Part shown: positions 34,312-43,260 of the stretch, in pieces
Position numbering within the stretch: the stretch's first letter is position 1
Layout of the letters: each line of letters begins with the position of its first letter
Source of the DNA: an uncultured Planctomycetota bacterium
Lineage (GTDB): Bacteria > Planctomycetota > Phycisphaerae > SM23-33
Length of the DNA stretch: 64,000 nucleotides
Reading direction: 5' to 3'
NCBI GenBank assembly: GCA_903892515.1
Contig: CAITIS010000001.1
Coordinates: 77,552 to 141,551 of the forward strand
The notes under the pieces: generated by a model
Told to the model about the DNA's origin: nothing
Databases searched by the model: none
The model's input: the letters and a program-made list of their open reading frames with translations, nothing else
Made by a program: the position numbers and the translations under genes

Positions 34312-35115
34312 TCAGCGTTGGCTACTCTTCTTGGACGTGGCCAGGCGCAGCACCGATTTGAAGGGCTGGCTCAGGGCTTCGCCGGACATGGGGGCCAGCA
34401 CCGAGCTGCCGGTGATGAACATGGCCTCCATGGCCAGGGCGGCTTCGGGCGGCAGGAGCTGGGCGATGTTGATGTCGCCCTGGGCGGCGCCGCGTCGCAC
34501 CATTTCGCAGATGATCGTGCCGGACAACTCGGCCGACGTCAGGCCCGCGCCGTCAGGGCCAAAGACGTTCTCCAGCTCGATCAGCGGGATGGGCACCTTG
34601 CCTTCGGGGGCGTTGGCGTAGCACACGTTCAAGGCGGCGTTGCGGATGACCAGCCGGTTGACGCGAATTCGCATCGGCGGCGTGCTGGGCTTCGTGGAGG
34701 GGGCGAACTTGCCCTGGATGGTCTGCAAGAAGACCAGCACGTTGCTGCCGCCCTGGCCCGGTTGCAGCCGGACGACGGGCCGGTCGATCTCCAGCAGGTT
34801 CACCTGCACCGGCCCGTTCTTGATGGTGCGAAAGTCCATGGCCACGTGGGCCTGAGCCAGCCGCAGCAGATTCTGCTGGGGGTCATAGCCCGCGGGGTTG
34901 CCGATGGACAGCGAGTACAGGTCCAAGCTGCCCGCCAGCGGCGAGAGCGAAACCGAGCCGACCTCGCTGCGGACGTTGGCGGCCCATTGCAGCCCGGTGG
35001 TCAGGGCCCGCCCGGCCAGGCGGTCGAGATACAACCACGTCAGGCTGACGGTCACGATCAACAGCAAAAGCCCGCCCAGGATCAGGCGCACGACCCACTT
35101 CTTGAGTTTCTTCAT
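34312..35115 (-). CDS. AsmA-like membrane-anchored protein
   Basis: 267 aa. An N-terminal transmembrane helix (LILGGLLLLIVTVSLTWLYL) is followed by an AsmA/TamB/DUF748-like periplasmic region: VGSVSLSPLAGSLDLYSLSIGNPAG and MRIRVNRLVIRNAALNV are typical strand repeats. Such proteins affect envelope lipid transport or assembly; the exact role is unknown. The ATG overlaps the hemC stop by 4 bp (ATGA). The gap downstream (34184-34311) carries a GGGCGAGACGCCCG hairpin repeat. Confidence 0.78.
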   Translation of the reverse strand: MKKLKKWVVRLILGGLLLLIVTVSLTWLYLDRLAGRALTTGLQWAANVRSEVGSVSLSPLAGSLDLYSLSIGNPAGYDPQQNLLRLAQAHVAMDFRTIKNGPVQVNLLEIDRPVVRLQPGQGGSNVLVFLQTIQGKFAPSTKPSTPPMRIRVNRLVIRNAALNVCYANAPEGKVPIPLIELENVFGPDGAGLTSAELSGTIICEMVRRGAAQGDINIAQLLPPEAALAMEAMFITGSSVLAPMSGEALSQPFKSVLRLATSKKSSQR

Positions 35116-36032
35116 GGCTGCTCCACCTGGAGCAATTCTTCGGCGCCTTGCCGGGCGAGTTGGGCGTGCAGGTCATTGGCGACAAGCTCAGCCGAAGCGG
35201 CGTCGGCGCGGGCGCGGATGACCCGCCGGCCGGCCACGTCGGCGGCCAGGGCGTCGCCATGCCAAAGCTGGCCAAGGCGGCGAATGTGCACGCCCAAAGC
35301 TGAGTGACACGAGGCATGCAGGCGGGCCACGACGATCCGCTCAGCGGCCAAAGCGGCGGCGGAGTCGGCATGATTGATCTTGGCCAGCACGGCCAGCGTG
35401 GCCTCATCGGCGGCGCGGCATTGCAGGGCCAAAGCGGCCTGGCCGGCGGCGGGAATGAAATCGTCAATCGCCAGCGGGTGCAGATTGGCCTGAAGATCGC
35501 CGGCCAAGGCCAGCCGCTTCAAGCCAGCCAGCGCCAGGACGATGGCGTCGTATTGGCCTTCCTTGAGCTTGCGCAGGCGCGTCTCGACGTTGCCCCGCAG
35601 CGGCAGCGTTTGCACGTCCGGCCGGAGCAGCCGCAATTGCACGCTGCGGCGGAAGCTGCTGGTGCCGATCCGCGGTGATGGCGGCAAATCGGCCAGCGCG
35701 CCCTTGGGCGAAACGAGCACGTCGCGCGGGTCCTCGCGCTCCGGCACGCAGCCAATGACGAGTTCGGCGTCCATTTCGGCCGGCATGTCCTTGGCGGAGT
35801 GAACGGCCAGGTGAACCTCGCCGCTGCGCAAGGCCGCTTCCAACTCGGCGGTGAACAGGCCCTTGCCGCCGACCTCGGCCAGCGGCCCGGTGGCGCGGTC
35901 GCCGCGGGTGGAGAAAGTGACCAGCTCAAACGGCACGGCCAGCATCTGGCCGACAAGCTGCGACTGCGCCAGAGCCAGAGCGCTGCCGCGCGTGCCGATT
36001 CGCAGGATCGTGTTGTTCGTCTTGTCAGTCAA
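35112..36032 (-). CDS. hemC: Porphobilinogen deaminase (hydroxymethylbilane synthase)
   Basis: 306 aa from a TTG start; no ATG or GTG fits the conserved N-terminus RIGTRGSALALAQSQ. Catalytic Asp82 in HSAKDMP, the RGNVETRLRKL region, and the dipyrromethane-cofactor Cys242 in LHASCHSALG are present. It joins four porphobilinogen units into hydroxymethylbilane for haem and cobalamin-type tetrapyrroles. A GATGAG sequence lies ~10 bp before the TTG. Operon with the downstream AsmA-like gene, which is functionally unexpected. Confidence 0.94.
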   Translation of the reverse strand: MTDKTNNTILRIGTRGSALALAQSQLVGQMLAVPFELVTFSTRGDRATGPLAEVGGKGLFTAELEAALRSGEVHLAVHSAKDMPAEMDAELVIGCVPEREDPRDVLVSPKGALADLPPSPRIGTSSFRRSVQLRLLRPDVQTLPLRGNVETRLRKLKEGQYDAIVLALAGLKRLALAGDLQANLHPLAIDDFIPAAGQAALALQCRAADEATLAVLAKINHADSAAALAAERIVVARLHASCHSALGVHIRRLGQLWHGDALAADVAGRRVIRARADAASAELVANDLHAQLARQGAEELLQVEQP

Positions 36033-36064
36033 GTCGTCTCATCAGTCAAATCGTGTCGTGCGCC

Positions 36065-36290
36065 TTGGTATGACCCGTGGCACAGCCGCCCTCGGCTGTG
36101 GCTTTTGCGGGCCCAATGGACGTCTTCTCTCGCGGCTCACGCCCGAGGGCGGGCGTGCCACGATTATGAAACCAGTCCTAACATGGTCACGCGAACAGCG
36201 TGACCATGCCACCCACCCGGTAGCTTTGGGTGCCAAGGCGCGGACTTGGGTAGCCATGGCTGCGGCGTCCCGCAGCCATGCGGCGGCATG
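36065..36290. repeat. Inverted CCGAGGGCGGC composite and GGTCACGC hairpin repeats
   Basis: CGTGGCACAGCCGCCCTCGGCTGTGG plus a CGGCTCACGCCCGAGGGCGGGCGTGCCACG unit (to 36165), then CATGGTCACGCGAACAGCGTGACCATGCCACCC (36182-36215). The first is the reverse of the composite at 5888, the second recurs at 38130-38164. The gap 36033-36427 has no gene. Confidence 0.7.
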
Positions 36291-36427
36291 CCCATTGCGT
36301 TGCGCCCTGCTGACAACTCGTCAGCATCCGGGCAACCGCTCGTCACGCCCATTGCCTTCTTACGAACCATCGGAGTGATGGTTGTACAGACATTGGCTTC
36401 GGGCGGCAAGAACCCTATCATGCCGGC

Positions 36428-37303
36428 ATGAAACGAGACCTCGTCATTATCGGGCCGGGCAAGGTGGGCACCACGCTAGCGGCGCTGGCGGCGCGGGCCG
36501 GGTATCGCATCGTGGCCATGGCCGGCCGATCCACCGAACGGACGCGGGAGGCCGCCGCCATGACCGCTCAGCAAGTCGTCATCGCATCACCGGCCGAGGT
36601 GGCCGCACTGGGCGGGATCGTGCTGCTGACGGTGCCCGATGACGCCATCGCCGCGGTGTGCGAGCAACTGGCCCAGGCCAGGGCCTTTCCGCCTGACTGC
36701 ATCGTGGCCCACTGTTCGGGGGCGCTGTCGAGCGAGATTCTCGCCCCGGCCCGCGACCTGTGCGGCGCCCACGTCGGCTCGCTGCACCCGCTGCAAACCT
36801 TCCCGGACGTCCAGGCCGGCATCGACCGCTTCGGCGGCACGTACTGCTTCTGCGAGGGCGACAAACCGGCAGTGACGGCGTTGAAGCTGCTGGCGGAGGA
36901 GCTTGGCGGCAAGCCGGTGGAGCTGTCCACGACCGGCAAGCTGCTGTACCACGCCTCGGCCGTGCTGGCGTCGAATTACCTCATCGCTCTGCTCGACGCC
37001 GCCTTAGCCACGGCGGGCAAGGCCGGCATCGGACGCCAAGACGCCGCTGCCGCTCTCGAACCACTGGTCAAGGCCACGCTGTCCAACGTGCAAGCTCTCG
37101 GCCCGGCCAAGGCCCTGACCGGCCCCATCGCCCGCGGCGACTGGCAACTGGTGGCAAAACAATACCGCGACGTCCGCACCGCCGACGCCAAGCTGGGCGA
37201 GATCTACCGCGCCATGGGCGTCTGGACCATCGACGTAGCCCTGCGCAAGGGCACGATCAACGAAGAAAAGGCCGGCAAGCTGCGGCAAGTGCTGGGGGAA
37301 TGA
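36428..37303 (+). CDS. Rossmann-like/DUF2520 dehydrogenase-like protein
   Basis: 291 aa. N-terminal NAD(P)-binding fold (LVIIGPGKVGTTLAALAARAG), VLLTVPDDAI, and the DUF2520 hallmark CSGALSSEIL...GSLHPLQTFP. The C-terminal half is helical (LLYHASAVLASNYL). The family resembles ProC/pantoate-type reductases, but its substrate is unknown; in several genomes it neighbours pantothenate genes, though not here. ATG start; no obvious ribosome site. Confidence 0.87.
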   Translation: MKRDLVIIGPGKVGTTLAALAARAGYRIVAMAGRSTERTREAAAMTAQQVVIASPAEVAALGGIVLLTVPDDAIAAVCEQLAQARAFPPDCIVAHCSGALSSEILAPARDLCGAHVGSLHPLQTFPDVQAGIDRFGGTYCFCEGDKPAVTALKLLAEELGGKPVELSTTGKLLYHASAVLASNYLIALLDAALATAGKAGIGRQDAAAALEPLVKATLSNVQALGPAKALTGPIARGDWQLVAKQYRDVRTADAKLGEIYRAMGVWTIDVALRKGTINEEKAGKLRQVLGE

Positions 37304-37368
37304 CACGCATTGGGGCAATCGCGCGATGAACGCTGGTCCGGCAGCGATTAGGCAGATAGGCATCTGCC

Positions 37369-37457
37369 TGAGAACTCGATGATATGGCCGCTTGGGAACT
37401 CGACAATAAGGCCGCCTCGGAACTCGATGATATGGCCGCCTGGGAACTCGAAGATGG
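37369..37457. repeat. 24-bp tandem repeat, ~3.7 copies
   Basis: GGAACTCGATGATATGGCCGCCTG units with minor changes. The 24-bp length would encode an 8-residue repeat (M/T-I-W/R-P-P/L-G/R-N-S) but no gene is otherwise supported here. Confidence 0.75.
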
Positions 37458-37479
37458 GGAATCGCGCGAGCCTGAAAGG

Positions 37480-37680
37480 CTCAGAGAATGCAGCCCAGGG
37501 CGAGCGCAGCGACGCCCTGGGTAGAGACGCAGGACACCTAGCCCTGAAAGGGCGCAACACTCTGGCGCCCTTTCAGGGCTTGTCCAAGAGGTCATCGTCA
37601 CCCAGGGCGGCGCTTCGCTCTGCCCTGGGCTGTACTATGTCAGCCCGTCGGGCTGAAGGGCTTCGGGCTGAAGAGCTCAA
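37480..37680. repeat. CCCAGGGC / GCCCTGAAAGGGC hairpin repeat block
   Basis: CAGCCCAGGGCGAGCGCAGCGACGCCCTGGG, then GCCCTGAAAGGGC and GCCCTTTCAGGGC, then CCCAGGGCGGCGCTTCGCTCTGCCCTGGG. Shared with 61940-62155 and in part 11690-11850. No gene. Confidence 0.7.
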
Positions 37681-37811
37681 CTTCAGACAGGGGCGGGTCG
37701 GCCGGCGCGTGGGCCAAGCGGCGTTGATCAGGAGGCCGCACAACCGAGGGCAGCTATGCCACTACTCCAGGAATTATGGAGCGTACGATAAACGCACGCT
37801 CGGGGAAACAC

Positions 37812-37896
37812 TGCCCGGGACAGGATTTGAACCTGCACAACCTTTTGGGTCACCAGCCCCTCAAGCTGGCGCGTCTGCCAGTTCCGCCACCCGGGC
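37812..37896 (-). tRNA. tRNA-Leu (GAG)
   Basis: 85 nt on the minus strand. Acceptor GCCCGGG pairs with CCCGGGC, followed by discriminator A. D loop GGCAGACGC region, anticodon stem CCAGC/GCTGG with loop TTGAGGG gives anticodon GAG. A long class II variable arm (GTGACCC...) and GGTTCAAATCC T arm identify leucine. CCA is not encoded. Confidence 0.95.
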
Positions 37897-37949
37897 GAAG
37901 TTGCATAAGGCTAGCCCCAGCCAAAGCGCTTGTCAAGAAAAGCCCGAGA

Positions 37950-38295
37950 AACCGGGAATCGGAAACCGGGAATCGGGAATCGGGAATCGGGAATCGGGAA
38001 TCGGGAAACGGGAAACGGAAACTGGAAGCGGCGTTTCGTTGGGTGGCATGATCACCCTGCTGTTGGGGTGACCATGTTCAGACTCGATCTGTGGAGGGCA
38101 TTTTCGTCGGGACAAGTGGCAGGTCCAACATGGTCACGCGAACAGCGTGGCCATGCCACCCACCCGCTTCCCGCGTGCCCCGACTCCCGACTCCCGATTC
38201 CCGATTCCGGATTCCCGATTCCGGATTCCCGATTCCCCGATTCCCGGATTCCCGGATTCCCGGATTCCCGGATTCCGGATTCCGGATTCCCAAGC
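37950..38295. repeat. GGGAATC microsatellite arrays in opposite orientation
   Basis: 37955-38030 consists of tandem ~7-8 bp GGGAATC/GGAAACC units; 38175-38292 holds the complementary GATTCCC/GATTCCGGATTCCC units. About 145 bp between them include a GGTCACGC...GCGTGGCC hairpin repeat (38130-38164). The arms could pair into a long cruciform. Track ORFs here (37379, 38078, 38091, 38134, 38147) are translations of the repeat. Confidence 0.85.
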
Positions 38296-38300
38296 TTGCC

Positions 38301-39293
38301 CTACCGCTGCCGCAGGGCGTCCAGGATGCCCTCGGCGATGGCGTCGGCCACTTGGTTGCGGTAGGCCGTGGAGCAAAGCTGGCCGGCCTCGCCGCGGTTG
38401 GAGAGGTAGCCCACTTCCACCAGCATGGCCGGGCAACTGGTGTTGACCAGCACGCGATACCGGGCATGCCGCAGCCCGCGCGAGGCCAGCCCACGCTGCT
38501 CCATGTCGCGGTCCACCGAGCGGGCCATCGTCATCACGGTCTGCGTCGCGCCGGGGGCCACGTACACGGTGTGCCCGGTGGCCGATGAGTTGCTCTTGGT
38601 GGAATCGGCGTGAATGGCCACGAACATGTCGGCGCCGGCGCGGTTGGCGATCTGGGCCCGTTCGTCCAGTTCAATGAACTCATCCGTCGAACGCGTCATG
38701 ATGACCTTTACGCCGCTATCCATGAGCCGGCGCCGCACCTCCAGCGCGATCGGCAGCACGATGTTCTTTTCATACGTGCCGTTGCAGGCGATGCAGCCGG
38801 CGTCCTTGCCGCCATGGCCAGGGTCAAGCACCACCACCGCGCTGACGTGCGAATGCCGCGGGCTCACAGGCGCACCGGCCACGGGCGTCCGGGATGGGGG
38901 CATGGGCCGGGGCGGATACGTCGGGACCGCTTCGCCGCGCAGCAGCGGCCTGATCTGTTCTTCGACGCTCTCGCTCAGGAAGATGGTGCCGCCGACGCGG
39001 GCGATCTGCCCCTGCCGCGAGACCGACTGGCCATTGACGTAGATGGCCCCGCCTGGATCGGAGAAGATCGTCACACTGTTGCACTGGTTGGCCAGCGTGG
39101 CACAGGCCGGGGTGGACTTGGTGACCTGGCAGTTTATCCGGCCAGCGAGTTGGTACACGCTGATGGAATTGGCCGGAGCGGCGGGGTACTGCTCGGTGGC
39201 CTGCACCATCTCATGTTCGCAACCTGCCAGCGCGGCCACCAAGCCGACCAACACAACAACAGACAATCCCTTGCCAAACCGCATCCATGACAT
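38301..39293 (-). CDS. N-acetylmuramoyl-L-alanine amidase (Amidase_3), probable lipoprotein
   Basis: About 330 aa (ATG at 39293, or 39284, which has AAGG at better spacing). Lipoprotein signal with lipobox LAAL-AGC near residue 25. After a ~140-residue low-complexity/copper-amine-oxidase-like region, the zinc amidase domain shows VVLDPGHGGKDAG, the Glu in TYEKNIVL, AIHADST and MLVEVGYLSN. It cleaves the amide between MurNAc and the peptide stem in cell-wall remodelling and division. Its 3' end borders the GATTCCC array directly. Confidence 0.9.
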   Translation of the reverse strand: MSWMRFGKGLSVVVLVGLVAALAGCEHEMVQATEQYPAAPANSISVYQLAGRINCQVTKSTPACATLANQCNSVTIFSDPGGAIYVNGQSVSRQGQIARVGGTIFLSESVEEQIRPLLRGEAVPTYPPRPMPPSRTPVAGAPVSPRHSHVSAVVVLDPGHGGKDAGCIACNGTYEKNIVLPIALEVRRRLMDSGVKVIMTRSTDEFIELDERAQIANRAGADMFVAIHADSTKSNSSATGHTVYVAPGATQTVMTMARSVDRDMEQRGLASRGLRHARYRVLVNTSCPAMLVEVGYLSNRGEAGQLCSTAYRNQVADAIAEGILDALRQR

Positions 39294-40240
39294 CCTTGAA
39301 AGAAGAATAAATATGGTCCGATAAGCGTATCCGAACCGGCTCGTTTCTCCAAGCTAAAACGCCGGACGTGCACCCCCGATTGGCGCGTACAGCCTTCCGC
39401 ACGCTCCAACCCGCCCTCAGCAACATCATATATACCAACGGACACGGGCTGGGTTTCTTGCTTTCTTTCTCAGTTCGACGCATAGGTGTCGCGGGCGTCT
39501 CACTTGCGCTCAGCAGCGTCAGAGCGATTGCGATGGCTGGATCACCGGAGAATGACCGCCGGCCGGGAGATCCGGCCAAGCCGAACCGTTGCGTGCGCAA
39601 AAGAGCGTGCACCGCCCCTTCTATAGAAGCGCCTCCGGCCGAGGTGGCCGGGGGAGAACGATTGAAAAGTAAATAGCGTCAGCACCGTGAGGCGCAAGCG
39701 TGCGCATGGGAGGTGCGCAGGGCCCAGCAGAGGCTAGAACGACCTGGCCAGAACTGGACAAACTTCGTAAGTCATTAGCAGGAAGAATGATACGCAATTC
39801 CACCGAAGTTTCAGACGGTTCCAAACCGTTCCGATTGGTTCCAAATGGTTCCGTTTCGTTCCGTTTGGTTCCGTTTCGTTCCCAACGGTTCCATGGCGTT
39901 CCGCTTGGTTGCGGTTCGGGACGATCAGGCTTGGACGCGGTGGCAGGTCGAGGCGTGGTTGCTGCGCTTCGATGCGCAGACCACGGCACACGGCTTGGGC
40001 GCGGGGGAGGTCAAGACGTGGTTGCTGCGCTTCGCTGCGCAAACCACGGCACCCTGGCGGCGCAACCACGGCACCTTGGCGGCGCAACCACGGCACCTTG
40101 GCAACCGCGCCTGCCCGAAAACCCTGTTGGACATCAAACTGGTCTCGCCAAATTCCTTGACAATCCCACAGAAATCATCAAGCTTAGCCAATGCTTCTGT
40201 AACGACGCAGTGACTGATTCCATTAACGAGGCGGTATCGC
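39294..40240. repeat. ~950-bp gene-free region with 10-bp GTTCC periodicity and larger tandem repeats
   Basis: 39815-39915 contains ~10 GTTCC words spaced about 10 bp. 39940-40110 holds two ~65-bp copies of ...GTGGTTGCTGCGCTTCG.TGCGCA.ACCACGGCAC, then two or three ACCACGGCACCTTGGCGGCGCA units. The part 39294-39800 shows no repeat or ORF I trust. The promoter of the TPR gene should lie near 40150-40235. Confidence 0.75.
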
Positions 40241-40984
40241 ATGAAATCTGAACGTCGGCATGAGTTGCAGGGAAACGCCCTGGCCAGCGAATTGGGCGCG
40301 ATGAAAGTATTCTTCGCCAAGTACGGCAACTGGGTTCTGACGGGTCTGGCCGTGGTGGTCCTGATCGTCCTGGCCATTGTCTGGCACTCCCGCAGCAAGG
40401 CCCGCGCCGAGGCGACCGAATGGAGCACGTTCCAAAGCCTCATCTCCAACCGCAGCATGCTCGACCGCGAGCGTGACCCCCAACTCATCGAGTTGATCAA
40501 CACCGCCAAGCAACCGGCCATTGCCGCCAGCGCGGCGCTGTTCTACGCCGAGTCGCTGACCGACCGGTACGGCCTGGCGCTGGCCGACCCGCAGGGTCAG
40601 AAGACCGCCGCCGATGCCAAGGCCACCGCGCTGACCTATTACCAGCTCGTCCTGGACCGCTACAGTGACATGAAGCCCTTCATGGCCCGGGCGTATCTGG
40701 GGCTGGGCAAGCTGGCCGAGAATGAAGGCGATTTCGCCAAGGCCCGCGAGAATTACCAGCTGGCCATTGCACAGGTGAACTCGGCCTACCCAACGGCCCA
40801 GGAGGCCCAGCGCCGCATGCAGCACTCAGGCGGCGCGATGGCTTCGACGTCGTCGGCGCCAGCGGCCCAGCCGGCCGGAGCGGTGGACAACTGGACCGAG
40901 CCGGTTCGGTTCTCGACCTCGGCCCCGGCGTCAGCGCCGGCATCAGCACCGGCTCTGCGCCCTGCCGCAGCGCCGAAGAAGTAG
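40241..40984 (+). CDS. Membrane-anchored TPR-like protein (YfgM/TPR_21 type)
   Basis: 247 aa. A transmembrane helix at ~31-49 (VLTGLAVVVLIVLAIVW) is preceded by a short cytoplasmic tail, then a helical repeat region (LISNRSMLDRERDPQLIELI, ASAALFYAESLTDR, ARAYLGLGKLAENEGDFAKARENYQ) of the tetratricopeptide kind. The last ~60 residues are Ala/Pro/Ser-rich. Related YfgM proteins act as chaperones at the SecYEG translocon; that role is only suggested. ATG start. Confidence 0.8.
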   Translation: MKSERRHELQGNALASELGAMKVFFAKYGNWVLTGLAVVVLIVLAIVWHSRSKARAEATEWSTFQSLISNRSMLDRERDPQLIELINTAKQPAIAASAALFYAESLTDRYGLALADPQGQKTAADAKATALTYYQLVLDRYSDMKPFMARAYLGLGKLAENEGDFAKARENYQLAIAQVNSAYPTAQEAQRRMQHSGGAMASTSSAPAAQPAGAVDNWTEPVRFSTSAPASAPASAPALRPAAAPKK

Positions 40985-41135
40985 CGTATCGCGCGGCCTG
41001 AAGGTCGGCTTCACTGGCATGGCAAAAAGTAAAAAGCCTGTTTACACGCAGGCGTATTTGCTGTAAGTATCGCGAGATTATAGTCGGAGGCGCACTCCGG
41101 CACGGGTCAAACGTAAGCGAATTGGAGAAACGTTC

Positions 41136-41768
41136 ATGGCAGACTTGAAGGCAATTGCGGAAGCACTTATCAAGGGCGACCGCAACACGGTGGTGGAACT
41201 GACCAAAAAGGCAATTGAAGAAAAGGTGCCCCCGTCCGACATTCTTCAGAAGGGCCTGATCGCCGGTATGGCCGTCATCGGCGAGCGATTCAAGAAGAAC
41301 GAAGTGTACGTGCCCGAAGTGCTGATCGCCGCCCGCGCCATGCACGGCGCGCTGGCCGTACTCGAGCCGCAGCTCAAGGCCAGCGGCGTCAAGCCTGCCG
41401 GCACCGTCGTACTGGGCACCGTTAAGGGCGACCTGCACGATATCGGCAAGAACCTGGTTGGCATGATGCTCCAGGGTGGTGGGTTGCAGGTCATCGACAT
41501 CGGCACCGACGCACCGGCCGAGAAGTTCGTGACCGCCGCCAAGGAAAAGGGCGCCCAGGTCATCGCCATGTCGGCCCTGCTGACCACGACCATGCCGCAG
41601 ATGGCCGATGTGGTCAAGGCCGTCAAGGCCGCCGGGCTGAAGGTCCAGACCATGATCGGCGGCGCGCCGGTCACCCAGAGCTATGCCGACGAGATCGGCG
41701 CCGACGGCTATGCCGCCGATGCCGCCAGCGCAGTCGACATGGCCATGAAGCTGATCAAGAAGAACTAG
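41136..41768 (+). CDS. Corrinoid (B12-binding) methyltransferase protein, MtaC/MtbC-like
   Basis: 210 aa, full length for the family. Residues 1-85 are the helical cap domain (B12-binding_2); 88-207 the Rossmann cobalamin-binding domain with the base-off/His-on motif GDLHDIGKN (Asp99, His101, Gly104), SALLTTTM and GGAPV. Such proteins carry a methyl group from a substrate-specific methyltransferase to a second acceptor enzyme. No methyltransferase gene adjoins; a UroD-like protein, the family containing MtaA-type partners, is at 60.5 kb. TTGGAGAAACGTTC precedes the ATG. Confidence 0.92.
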   Translation: MADLKAIAEALIKGDRNTVVELTKKAIEEKVPPSDILQKGLIAGMAVIGERFKKNEVYVPEVLIAARAMHGALAVLEPQLKASGVKPAGTVVLGTVKGDLHDIGKNLVGMMLQGGGLQVIDIGTDAPAEKFVTAAKEKGAQVIAMSALLTTTMPQMADVVKAVKAAGLKVQTMIGGAPVTQSYADEIGADGYAADAASAVDMAMKLIKKN

Positions 41769-41962
41769 CCGGCCGCTGGGCGCACAGCACGAACCAGCCG
41801 CTCCTGCCAGGATCGGCAAGGCCCGTGCGAAGAACGCGCCCAACAACCGGAATTGGCTGAACTTCACGAACAGCCGACCGTAGCGCTGCTACGGGTATAG
41901 CGCGGCACCCCAAGCCCGCGGCCGTACTGCCGCGGGCTTGTTGTTTCTGCCGGGTGCCAAGT

Positions 41963-42006
41963 GGGTGCCATAGGTTGAGTCGCGCCGTCTTGCGGCTCTA
42001 CCTATG
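41963..42006. repeat. CATAGGTTGAG(C/T)CGC hairpin repeat
   Basis: GGTGCCATAGGTTGAGTCGCGCCGTCTTGCGGCTCTACCTATGC; third copy of the unit at 22232 and 28487. Confidence 0.75.
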
Positions 42007-42091
42007 CCTGACGCAGCACGCGGCATGTGGGGCGTGCAACTGGTTGTACGCGTGAAATGCAAAGCCGCGAGCGGCTGCGTAACGAGAGACT

Positions 42092-43234
42092 GTGCAAAAG
42101 AAAGAATTCCAAAACGAGCCCGGCATCGGCCTGCAGGTGATCGAGACCCCCTTGGAGGCCGACGAGGACGGGCTGCAACGGCTGCGGATTGACATTCGCC
42201 GCGCCCTGCCCGACCGCCGGCTGGACAAGTACCTCGCCGGGAGGCTGGGCCAATTCTCGCGCACGGCCTTGCAGGCGTACATCCGCGAAGGCGCCGTCAC
42301 CGTCAATGGCCGCACGGTCAAGCCCTCTTACGTCATTCAGGACGATGACGTGATCGAGATGCTGCTGCCCGAGCCCGAAGAAAAGAAAGTCATCCTTCCT
42401 GAGCCCATCCATCTGGACGTGCTGTACGAGGACGACGACATCCTGGCCGTCAACAAGCAGGCGGGGCTGATCGTGCATCCGGCCCGGGGCAATCCAACGG
42501 GAACCATGCTTAATGGGCTGGCGTACTACTTCCAGCAGCATCAGGAAAGCTTGGGAGATTTGCCCGCGCCCGGCGGGTGGTATCGGCCGGGGATTGTCCA
42601 TCGGCTGGACCGCGACACGACGGGCGTTATTTTGTTGGCCAAGACCGAGCTGGCCCTGTGGCGGTTGGGACGGCAGTTTGAACTGCGGCGTGTCCATAAG
42701 ACGTACCAGGCTTTGGTGCATGGAATTATGCAACTTGATGAGGACGTGATCGACGCCCCCATTGGACACCACCCCCGGGTCCGCGAACGTTACGCGGTCA
42801 ACCGCGACACGGGCAAGGCCATTGGCGTGATAACCAAAGAGGCCGTCACGCGGTACAAGGTGCTGGCCCGGCTGGCGGAGAGTTCCGCGGTCGGGAAAGG
42901 CTTTTCGCTCGTGGAACTGTATCCAAAGACCGGCAGGACGCACCAGATCCGCGTCCACATGAGCTTCATCGGCCACCCGATCGTGGGCGACGCGATCTAC
43001 GGCGGCGGACCGATTTACGAAAGCCAACTTCAGGGCCGCGGCGATGTGGCTGAAGGGCCTATTATTGTACGGCAAGCCCTGCACGCACGGGCAATTGCGT
43101 TTCAGCACCCGCGCACGCTGAAAGACATGTATCTGCGGGCGCCGTTGCCGGCGGACTTCCTGGCGGCAGTGAGGGCGCTGGGAAACGATGCGTTGGCAGA
43201 AGAATTTTCGCGTGAACCCTTGACGCAGAATTGA
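42092..43234 (+). CDS. 23S rRNA pseudouridine synthase, RluD/RluA family
   Basis: 380 aa from GTG 42092. S4 RNA-binding domain near residues 40-95 (RRLDKYLAGRL...TVNGRTVKPSYVI). The catalytic motif is GIVHRLDRDTTGVILLAKT with its nucleophilic Asp, and KTGRTHQIRVHMSFIGHPIVGD is the conserved C-terminal block. About 30 extra residues (YGGGPIYESQLQGRGDVAEG) lie where the fold usually has a short loop. It converts uridines in large-subunit rRNA; RluD-like by architecture. Followed 26 bp later by tatA. Confidence 0.92.
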   Translation: MQKKEFQNEPGIGLQVIETPLEADEDGLQRLRIDIRRALPDRRLDKYLAGRLGQFSRTALQAYIREGAVTVNGRTVKPSYVIQDDDVIEMLLPEPEEKKVILPEPIHLDVLYEDDDILAVNKQAGLIVHPARGNPTGTMLNGLAYYFQQHQESLGDLPAPGGWYRPGIVHRLDRDTTGVILLAKTELALWRLGRQFELRRVHKTYQALVHGIMQLDEDVIDAPIGHHPRVRERYAVNRDTGKAIGVITKEAVTRYKVLARLAESSAVGKGFSLVELYPKTGRTHQIRVHMSFIGHPIVGDAIYGGGPIYESQLQGRGDVAEGPIIVRQALHARAIAFQHPRTLKDMYLRAPLPADFLAAVRALGNDALAEEFSREPLTQN

Positions 43235-43260
43235 GCAAGCCTCACTATTAGGAGCTGACG

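Noticed and set aside
37379-38588. Several overlapping ORFs with repeated peptides (NRESGIG, IPDSRFP)
   Set aside because: They arise from the GGGAATC/GATTCCC and 24-bp arrays, overlap tRNA-Leu and lack initiation signals.
40985-41135. Possible cobalamin riboswitch upstream of the corrinoid protein
   Set aside because: No B12-box-like conserved sequence or paired architecture could be recognised.
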